From Phaseolus vulgaris (lineage: Eukaryota; Streptophyta; Magnoliopsida; Fabales; Fabaceae), in the NCBI RefSeq assembly GCF_000499845.2, contig NC_023754.2, positions 30,147,869 through 30,211,868 of the forward strand: a stretch of DNA of 64,000 bases. The letters run 5' to 3'. The notes beneath the pieces are model-generated. The model ran no database searches, was not told the origin of the DNA, and saw only the letters and a list, made by a program, of their open reading frames with translations. The position numbers were made by a program, and so were the translations under genes. Of this stretch, positions 51,673 through 61,243 are shown in pieces. The stretch's first letter is position 1. Each line of letters opens with the position of its first letter.

Positions 51673-53033
51673 CTAGGTGACATGGTTTAGAAGTGTATGA
51701 TACTCATTTACCGAATTCCAAAGTTTAAAAGTAAATGTTTTAGGCCTTTTTTCATATTTTTGTATGTGTAACATTAGTCCTCATGTCAATTGAGCAATTA
51801 ATTGTACTCCTTTAATTTTATGAAAATTGACATGACAAGTGTGGTATAATGGCTTCTGTTTTGTCTACATTAAAAGGAAAGCAAGCAGTAACATGTACAT
51901 GCATGATCAACTAATATAAAAATAATGACAAATTTTATATATAATGCTATTAATTACATTATAAAAAAAAATTGACTTATGCATTTAAATATAAAATAAT
52001 ATAAATTTAATAACTCTTTTGTAAGAATGAATTTATCACATATTATTATTGATGCAAGATAATTCTAAAGTGGTATATTGGAAATAATAAATTTCTTTCT
52101 TTGTTAATTATTTATTATAAAATTAAAATAATGTTAACTTATTAAAAATTATAAATTTAAAATAACATAAATTTAATATTTTTTACCACTAATATAAATA
52201 GATGTTCTACATGTAAATTTTTTATTAAATATATAAAAGTAAATTTAAAACACATTATTATTGAGGCATATTTTAACAAACTAATAATTAATAATTTATT
52301 ATTGATAAAAATAACTATTAATTTATAAATATTTAATAAATTTATATTAATTATATTCTTATTATAAAAAATTATTATATATTTTTAGTATTTATTTATG
52401 ATATATGTTCTTAACCTTTTAATATAATTGTTATGATATTTTTTAATTTTGTTAATATTATGAATAACATTTGTGACAAGTAAAATGAGTAGTCACAAAT
52501 AATAGATAAATATTGACAAATTTTATCTTTATCACTAATTTTAATATATTTATTGCGATATTTCTTAATTTTGTCACTATTATAAACAATGTTAGTGACA
52601 AGGAAAAAAATAGTCACAAATAATATATAAATAGTGACAAATTTTATATTTATCACCAACCTTTTGTCACTAAAACTAATCTAATTTTTCTTGTAGTGAT
52701 TAGTAAAGAAATAATGATTATACGCAATTATATGTAATTATACGTAAATATATTTTCTATAAATACATACAAGAGAATAAGACATTACCATCTCTCTTAC
52801 CATATTTTTATATACAATTTTCTTATATGGTCTCTGACCGTCTTTCCATTTTTATCCACTAAATAAAAGATCATGTATGACAAAGAAGACATCACTAACA
52901 AGTCTTATGAAAATCTGGTCCAAGCCTTCATTATCGAGCAAATTCAACAATTGGCGAAGAAATAATAGTAAAAGTGATGCGTTTATAAACGTTTCTATTT
53001 GCTCATAACTTGTTTATTAATTATGCTTTTACG
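51673..53033. other. AT-rich spacer downstream of peroxidase 3
   Basis: It contains the 3'UTR of peroxidase 3 and a repeat-bearing element near 52420-52698. Nothing coding is recognised. Confidence 0.5.
52420..52698. mobile_element. MITE-like element made of two 120-bp tandem units
   Basis: Two units (about 52420-52540 and 52541-52662) share 'gtgacaag', 'tagtcacaaataat', 'ataaat' and 'tgacaaattttat'. They are followed by 'tttgtcactaaaact' and a terminal 'tttttcttgtagtg' identical to the right end of the CACTACAAG MITEs. The left terminus is not evident. Confidence 0.55.
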
Positions 53034-53265
53034 AAACAAAACCCGTGATTCCACAGTTCAGCACAACTTGCGTTACATGCACTTTCTACTAGCCGCCTTT
53101 TCTTACTCTTTCTCCTACTTTGGTTGCTGGATTCCGTCGGAGATGCACTTTCACCATTGCTTTCTGCAAGCTTCTGATGCTGCCACTCAGAGAACAGCTT
53201 TTGTAAACCTTAGGTTAAAAGGATACCAGGTTATTGATTATGCCAAAACGACAACAATTTTATGA
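53034..53265 (+). pseudogene. Peroxidase exon-1 relic, psi-2
   Basis: It is a close relative of psi-1: [13 protein letters not shown], then a deletion of the region equivalent to SVLIAG, then [21 protein letters not shown] 2-nt insertion before the motif shifts the frame relative to PTLVAG. Only exon-1 sequence remains. It lies 1.4 kb downstream of intact peroxidase copy 3. Confidence 0.85.
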
Positions 53266-54946
53266 GTTTAAATTAGGCTTAAAGTTCACTTTTTAACATA
53301 ATATCAGAACCATTTATCTTAACGAGTATTTATTAGGCTTATCAGGTCACCCGCTATCGGATCGTTATCGAACCACCCATAATATATTCTTCCACTCACA
53401 AGCTGTCACTCTTAACGCGAGGGAGTGTATTGAAGATCTCACATCAACTAGAGATTAAAACATTTCATAGTACAAACCTCATCATAAGTCGATTTTATGA
53501 GGTTGAGTTAGACTTAAAATAAAGTCCACTTCTTAACACATTCTCTTGGAGATCTCACACACGACTAGAGATAAAGACATTTCATAGTATATAAGTGGGT
53601 AGTGCAAACCTAATCTTATAAACCAGTTTTATAAGGTTTAGTTAAACTTAAAATTCACTTCTTAATATAATATCAAAGTTAAGTTGAGTCTATTCTAACA
53701 ATTATTAGGATTTGATCTCATCTTATCCAACTATTATCACACTATCCATAATATATAATTTCACGCTGAAGTTGATAACCTCAAGTACACTACTTAATAT
53801 ATTCTTTCGTATTTTCGTATTATTATATGGATAACATGCAAAATCAATTACACAACTTGTCCATGGAAGTTTTCTCAGTCGACACTTGTATTAATTATAA
53901 CTCAGATATTTCCATATTGGATATACTAAAATGTGATGATTTTGACAATGGATTAATTACGAAGCCGAAATTATGGATGAAAATAGACAATTGGTTAGAG
54001 TTTTCAATCAACACAGTGTCTTATGTATACCATTGGAATGAAAGACTCTAATTATTCTGATGATGGTGATTTTCAAGGAGAGAAAAATCACGATCTTGAC
54101 TTTTGTATGGCTAAAAAAATTGTAATATATTTTTTTTTCATGGATAATTTTTTTTAGCACAGAAATATTATATGTATGTACTGATTGCCATATTCCCAAA
54201 TTAATACATATGAAAGAATTGTTAATGTATATAGTAATTACTCTAAAAATCAAATAAAAATAATATGATTAATTGATAATAATGTCATTTAATAGGAACA
54301 ATTACACTGATAGAATGTGGCTATTAATTTATTACTATTATCGTTAAAGAATTGAATAATTTTTACTTGTATGTTTTTTTTTTCATTTGAAATAACTGTT
54401 TGCAAGGTATTTGTTCTTTATTATGACTAATTCTTCACTTTCTTGTTTGAATTATGTACTAAGAAGACATTTTTTCATTTTTTTAAAGGCAACCGTTTCT
54501 TTTCATTCCTACAATAGCATCAAACATCTCTTCCAAGTTCCCTTATCCTTAACTGTCATCTCATCAAAGAAATGGTGAATAGAACATTTAAAAAATAAAA
54601 ATAAGTTAACCAGAATTTCTATAAATTATTTTATTAATTTTAATTTATAAAAAACTTATTTTATTTTTCGTCTAGAAGTATTTGTGAATAAGTTTATCAT
54701 ACATGTAAGAAAATAAAGAAAGCACGTAGTGAAGAGGAAGTAATATTAGAAATGCTATTTATTGGAACTCCATTTCTTACCTCAGTTGTATCTGTTTAAT
54801 TGGAGTTTAGCGTACTAAAAGAGTAAAATGGTTTTTTTCCGATAATAATAATAGGATGCAGGGGATAATAATAATAGGGTGCAGGAAGCCATTTGTTGGG
54901 GTGCAGGAAGAAACACGCTTGCACTTCTTATGGTCCAACACAATAC
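53034..54946 (+). repeat. Duplicated block B' (paired with 42085-44717)
   Basis: This second copy of block B includes psi-2, TRIM-like LTR pieces (about 53266-53700) and the shared end 'tggtccaacacaatac'. Its right edge lies 233 bp upstream of the FabZ start codon. It is shorter than B because it lacks the 43.7 and 44.2-44.6 kb segments. Confidence 0.85.
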
Positions 54947-55178
54947 AACACTGAACTTTGATCAAACAACAAAAACATCATCGGAGTAACATAGGCTTTT
55001 GCAACTAGCACTTTCCATCATTTAACTTAAACTTCATTGTTCTTGTCGCCATTCTTTGCTTTTAACGTTAACCTGCAATTGCAATTGCAACTGCAACTGC
55101 ATTCACACTCAATAACTCGGTGCCTCACTCTTCAATTGCAAGCTGTGGTGTGATTCTTCACTTCACGCTTCAAAGCCA

Positions 55179-57980
55179 ATGGCAGCCTCTGCTTTCTCCA
55201 ACGCGTTTCTTTCTCCCGTAACTCTTCCATCCAACCCCAAATCTATTTCCTTTCAACCCAAATTCCCACTTCTCAAATTCCCCAACACCAGATCCCACCC
55301 CTCCTTGACCAAAACGACCACGTTCTGTTCCTCGGATGCCGCCAATGCTCCTCAACATGACACCCCAATTGAATTAAGTACGAGTTTTAGTTTTGTTTTT
55401 CCCTTTTGATTCTCTATTCGTTTTAATTTTCTTCCTTTATTGAGAAGCAATTCTGCGTTCTTTGCAGGGTATCCGGCATTCCCAACCGTCATGGATATCA
55501 ACCAGATTCGTGACATTTTACCCCACAGGTACTGTTAGCTCTTTTTTTTCTTCTCTTATCTGTTTTGTGAACATTGGTGAGATTCTGATTCACCTTTTTT
55601 CTTTATTCAGGTTTCCTTTCCTTCTGGTGGATAGAGTGATTGAGTACAATCCTGGTGTTTCTGCTGTGGCCATAAAGAATGTGACAATAAATGACAATTT
55701 CTTTCCTGGACATTTTCCAGAAAGGCCCATCATGCCGGGTGTTCTCATGGTTGAGGTACTAAGCTATACACTATGCTCATTGCTGGCCCTACCCTTTTAT
55801 TGTTCTTGCCTTGTCTATAATCATGTGATTTTTATTCATGTGTATCTGCAATGAGATAAGCTATTTATCTGTATTGCTTTTTACGTGGATATATCGTTAT
55901 AGTAGCTTGTTTAAAACTACAGGGATGAAAAACCTCTTGTAAACTTATGATATATCCATTTGTTTGAACTAAAAAGTGTTGTGGTTGGAAACTTGCTACT
56001 ATCCTAGAGTTGTTGTTTTTTTCAAACTTGCAATTATCCGGGAGAGGAACTTCTTTAATATAAAATTTAAAAGATACTAGACATAATTGGATTAACTTAG
56101 TTCTTATGAAACCTCTCAAATTGATACACGGCGGTGTGATTGCTTGCATTCATAATAAGATGATCTAACTGTATTCACAAGTGAGAAAATCTATGAATTT
56201 GACTAAACACAACCAATTAAAATTTAAAGATGTTCATTTAGAAGCTTTACAACATTGAAAACATTATTTAGTGTTGTATGGAGCACTAAATTTGACTGTC
56301 ATCTTCTTAAAAATGAATCAATGTTATTATTATAATTTCTCTTTCAATGCATGTCTCCTTAATAGTGAACTCACACACATATGGTACTGCATATGGTAAA
56401 TGTAAATGTAAACATTTGAGATCTTGGGAATTCTAGATTAAGTTTCTCCAACTTGTGGTAGTTCTTCAATTTACCGTACTATGACCATCAGCAAATCAAT
56501 AAAGCTTGTAGTTCTTGGACCATGAGTTCTGATTCGATTTTGCAAATGAAAAAAATCTTAACTTAGTTTTACGTCATTGGTTTGCTTCCCCCCAAGTCCT
56601 GAATGTGGGCGACAGTTGGCAAGTACACAGGTGCTCTATTTATGTTAATGGTATATAAATGATGTTGGGGCCATAGAACATGTTTCTGGCTTGTTTTCAC
56701 GGCTTTTAAATGTTTGGTTGCATCTGTTTTTGAAGAAATTGTTTTGGTATCAGTGACGGTAGGCCTGTAGCTTTTTTAGTCCTTCATTTGTTAAAATGCA
56801 TATTTCTCTGTGTTAGATTAGGAGACATATCAAATGCTCTTATCTACCTTATCAAGATCATGTTTGCATTAGACCTGTGTCTTTGCATCTACTTGTTCAC
56901 TACTTCCATGGCATGTCTTGTGTAAATAGTGGACACGTTCACGGATTCATGACTTTTTGCCTCGAAAGTCATCTGAATGAAGTAGTGAAATTAATTTGAC
57001 ATTCCTGCAAAAGGAGAGTGGGACTGTGCAAGAGATACATTTTCTGAATATTTTAACAAATTATGTTTTAGCTTGCTAAAACTTCAAAAATAAATAGAGT
57101 AATTTTTCAAAAGCTACTCCATTGGGAATACTTTAACAAATCCAGTGTTATATTATACTTTAACAATAGAGTAATTATGTTCTTTAGTTTTTTCTTTCTC
57201 TGTCAAGTTTCATTCATGTCTCATTTATGGCATCTTTTGTTCATACTCAGAAAATGAAATTTAACTTATGTCTACTGTATACTCCAATGACGGATTGTCC
57301 CTCAATGTCTACTGTATTGTTAAAATTTGTTTATCTTTTACCATTTTAAATATGATGAGAACATAAAAAAGAGTCCAATATATACAGTCTCTGAAACTGG
57401 TTTTATATCTTTATCTTGATTAGACCAGCAGACAACAGCTTACGATTACTTGTTAGATTGTAAATATCATTTATATTCAATGAACTATAATTCTTAGGCT
57501 CCAACTTCTGTAGGACTTCTTTTTTTGAGATGAACAACCAGTCTCTATTAGTTTCTAAGTTACCTGTAAGCTTTAGAGCTGTATGCTAAAATACTATGTA
57601 ATGGCTTCATTTCACTAGGAACTATCTCAGCCTCAAATGTAAGATTGTAAAGAAAAGAGGGAAATTTTTATATGATTTCTGTTAATCTGCTTTAAAAGTG
57701 GGCATAAACATGAGGTATTTTGCTGCAGGCAATGGCACAAGTTGGTGGTTTGGTCATGTTGCAACCTGAAGTGGGAGGTTCTCGTGAAAACTTCTTCTTT
57801 GCTGGAATAGACAAAGTGCGATTTCGTAAGCCAGTGATTGCAGGGGACACCTTAGTTATGAGAATGACGCTTACAAAGCTGCAAAAGCGATTTGGAATAG
57901 CAAAGATGGATGGGAAGGCATATGTTGGAGGTGAAGTTGTGTGCGAGGGTGAATTTTTGATGGCGATGGGGAGCGAATAA
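55179..57980 (+). CDS. FabZ: Plastid 3-hydroxyacyl-[acyl-carrier-protein] dehydratase (FabZ)
   Basis: Exons 55179-55377, 55468-55528, 55611-55755 and 57729-57980 give 218 residues. Residues 1 to about 60 are a Ser/Pro/Thr-rich, acid-poor plastid transit peptide. The mature enzyme starts near [20 protein letters not shown] and shows the hot-dog fold active site: [12 protein letters not shown] with catalytic His121, and VEAMAQVGG with catalytic Glu135. It dehydrates 3-hydroxyacyl-ACP to trans-2-enoyl-ACP in the type II fatty acid synthase cycle of the stroma. The C-terminus ends at [10 protein letters not shown]. The catalytic-Glu motif is split by intron 3, which is nearly 2 kb long. The gene converges on LHCB6 with 571 bp between stops. 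The start codon context follows a GCAATT/GCAACT-rich leader (about 55075-55105). Confidence 0.95.
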
Positions 57981-58551
57981 GTAGACATTCCTTCTGGAAT
58001 TGAGTTTATATTCTTCTATCTTTTAATTTAAATGCTTCTGCTTTTGAATGCAGAACATTGGGATCATTTAATCTTAATGTATGCATTTTCAATGAAATCT
58101 ATCTGAACATTCTGTTCTAGTTCTCTATATGACTTTGCTTTGATAGTTTTGTTATTTCGTGCAAGGCTAATCTTTTTGATGGATGAACTCATTGGCATTT
58201 GACCTTGTGTTCTCTCATCCAGATTTGTATTTGTTTATGGCAATCCAATATCTTTTACATTTTTTACCGAATTGTGCATAAAAAAGATACTTAAAACTCC
58301 ATACGACTATGTTACACAGACAGGCACTGGCAATATTTTCAAATCTTCCATATGACTTCAACTAAACCTGGTCTGAGAAAGAAAAGAAAATGCAAGTATT
58401 TATACGGTGGCTACATTAGAGTACAGATATAAAGTGAATGCATCCATATTAGAGCATAGAATTTGAATTTGTCATGGGGTAACACAAACAGGACAAAGGT
58501 TCATTTGCAACTCCAGCCTCTCAACTCAATTATCTACATGAATTGTGTAGT
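57981..58551. other. Convergent 3' spacer between FabZ and LHCB6
   Basis: The 571 bp probably hold both 3'UTRs. I see no other feature. Confidence 0.5.
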
Positions 58552-59678
58552 TTACAAGCCAAGTGCGCCTAGGGGGGTCTTTCCTTGTCCAGCCTCAAAG
58601 TAGAAAATGAGCATGGCCAACATAGCAATCCTGGCATGCTTAATCTCAGCTAATTTCAATCTTTCCAGCTTCTCTGCATCTGGGATGTAAACTCCATCCT
58701 TGGTAGCGCCACCTAAGCCCAAAGGGTCAAAGAATTTGCCTCCTGGGTAGCCTTGTTCACCTGTAGCATTGGCAAAGTTCTCAGCAGTTTTTGACCATGG
58801 AGTTGCCCATTCCACTGACTGTGAGTCTGGGTTGAAGAAATCCACCCATCTCTTGCTCTCAACCCATCCCATAAGAAGCAACTGGGTTCCCAAAAGAGAA
58901 CCAAACGAAAAAGGAGCAATTGCATTGGGGTCAGCTCCAGCCTCAAACCATGGCACTCCACTCCAGGCCTGCCCCACAAAGATACCTAAAACTGCAGCCA
59001 TTGCCCACCTCCCATGAATCAGCTCAGCTTCTCTGTACCATTTGAGGAATGACGGGTCCTTCCCCAGGCCTAGTGGGTCAAAACCAAAGTCACCTGGTAG
59101 CCTGCACTTGAAACATAATAAATCAATTTCTAAAGAGAAATTTGGAGGAAAAAGTGAAGAGAGAAAATAAGAAAATTTGTGTTCAGATTTCAAATATGCA
59201 ACTTCACCAAGTTCATGCCTCACCACCACATTCAACATCATTCCAGATGACTCACCCTAAAGCTAGGACATCATTCAACACCACAAAACAAAACATGACA
59301 GCAAACAAACACCTCTTCAACCGTTTCTGTCTTCTTAGTTTCTAAAACACTTAATTCAGAAACATTTTTTCAGAAAATGAATAGTCATGGAATTATCTCA
59401 GAAAACACATTTTGAAATAAAAAAAGTGTGAAGGAATTTGGGTGGACTCACGATCCATCAAGCCATTCTGGGTCGACGAGATTGCCACCAGCTCTAACAC
59501 CAGGGAGCCATGACTTCTTTGGTGCTGCTGCAGCTACCACAATGAGTCTTCTAGGACTAACTGCAACACCAAGTTTGCCTCCAATAGCAGTGGCCAGAAG
59601 GGTTTGGCTCCTGCTTCCTCCACTCAAGAAGGAAGATCCCAACCCATTTAACACAGCACCAGATGTTGCAGCTGCCAT
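58552..59678 (-). CDS. LHCB6: Chlorophyll a/b-binding protein CP24 of photosystem II
   Basis: Exons 59452-59678 and 58552-59101 (minus strand) give 258 residues, the length of Arabidopsis LHCB6. The transit peptide covers about the first 50 residues. The mature part has [20 protein letters not shown], then helix B with the chlorophyll-ligand motif [11 protein letters not shown], helix C around [19 protein letters not shown], and helix A with [15 protein letters not shown]. The C-terminus is [12 protein letters not shown]24 is a minor monomeric antenna in the thylakoid that links LHCII trimers to the PSII core. The sequence [18 protein letters not shown] is typical of CP24 and distinguishes it from LHCB4 and LHCB5. 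The single intron (59102-59451) follows the codon for Ser76. Confidence 0.97.
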
Positions 59679-59853
59679 GAGTCTATAAAGTTCTCTGGAG
59701 ACAATGAGAAAAAAGAGGGTGGTTTTGAGGTTAACTTGTCAGATGCAGAACTTAGAGAGGTTTTATGTGTGAGTGGATGTGAAGTGTGAGAGAATCTAAG
59801 GAGTTCTGAGAGAAGGGCGAGTAGGACAGTGAAATCTGTAGAAGAAATCTTAA

Positions 59854-59926
59854 GGTATAATGGATAGATTTCGGACCAATAGGAACTAGATGTCCATCCT
59901 CATCCCACGTTTCTTCCAGCCACGTG
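59854..59926 (-). promoter_or_regulatory. LHCB6 promoter elements
   Basis: Upstream of LHCB6 on the minus strand are a TATA-like motif (TTATACC, 59854-59860), a CCAAT box (59876-59880, plus-strand orientation) and a G-box CACGTG (59921-59926, inside GCCACGTGG). This arrangement is typical of light-regulated photosynthesis genes. The implied leader is about 150-175 nt. Confidence 0.55.
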
Positions 59927-59939
59927 GACAACTCAACCA

Positions 59940-61243
59940 CCTATTCCCTCCACTTACCTTCTTCTTTCTATCTTTTCATGTTGTCCATGTTTAGGAAGAT
60001 AATAATTTCCCATACAATAACGTCCAAACAAAACCATTTTTAATGAACCAACATGTGGATCACCATAAATCTGCTTCTTTCACCTCACAAAAATCTATGC
60101 CATATTCTTTATTTCAAATGGTACTCATCAAAGTTGTTCGAGAATAAATCATTAATTAAAAATTAATTTTTAAGATAAAAAAATCATTATTTTTACCAGT
60201 GAGAGTCGTATAACTGATTATCTTGTATCTTGTATGGATCTTTATAAATGGATTGATCGACACCAGAAATCCAATTACCCTTGAGTAAGTAGAGTTAGTG
60301 AAGTTAATCAGCAATAAGAGATAGGTAATAAACTTTCAAAGATACTTAAATTCTCTCAAATTCTCATCCTCATTCTTATTTATAAATGTTAGAGCTTATA
60401 TAAATCCATTAATAATTTGTAAAAAATGAATTCTAGCCTTCCTTATTCTTTATTTTTTTTCTTTAAAAAAAGAGAGTTGTTTGATGGAATTTAAGATGAT
60501 TTGTATCGATCTGTTTCTTATGTATGTGTATATATATACTATCCATGTTATAATATTAAAGACACAAATCTCATATATCGAGTCTACCTTTTAAAGTTTA
60601 ATTTATACTTTTATATGGTTAACTAATAAAAATCGAGTAAATATGAAAAGTAGTTACTATAAATAATAGAAAAATATTAAAAATGCCTTTTTTTATCATC
60701 AACGAAAATTTAATTAAAAATTTATTTGAGTCTTGTTTCTTATTTAATGAGTCATTATTCATAATTCTATATTTCTAATAGTGTAGCTGCAAATAAAAAT
60801 ATGCTAAGAAAAACGTGTTACTGATGCATCATTAACATGGTATGAAAATCCTACTCATTGAACATGTAAACATAGATATATATAAATGTATAGAATAATA
60901 TTAATAGGTTAAATTAGACTCTGCTTTTTGGTGAATCAAATGGTAAAACTTATTACAGTTTGAACACTTCTAATTAAATTTGTAATATACTTTTAACTTA
61001 TAATACGAGTTTTTGGAAGGTAATAACACGACATAATCATCAAATGGATGGATGTAAGGTGCAGAGGTTTCAGGAATGGCTCTTCCTCTGTTTCTGTCTG
61101 TAATCTGTTGTTGTCCACACGTCCTTCCATTGGTCCACCCTCCTCATCACTCTCTTAAACCAACCCACAATGCAAATCACACCTTAATACAAAATTCAAA
61201 AACAAATTTTCAAATTTAAGAAGAAAAAATAGAACTTCATGAA
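59940..61243. other. Intergenic region between LHCB6 and the PP2C62-like gene
   Basis: AT-rich spacer. The sequence at about 60140-60180 (attaattaaaaattaatttt) resembles half of a foldback element. No coding sequence is recognised. Confidence 0.45.

Noticed and set aside
53827..54051. 74-codon ORF in block B'
   Set aside because: The same sequence in block B (about 43.0-43.2 kb) is interrupted, so the frame is not conserved between the copies.
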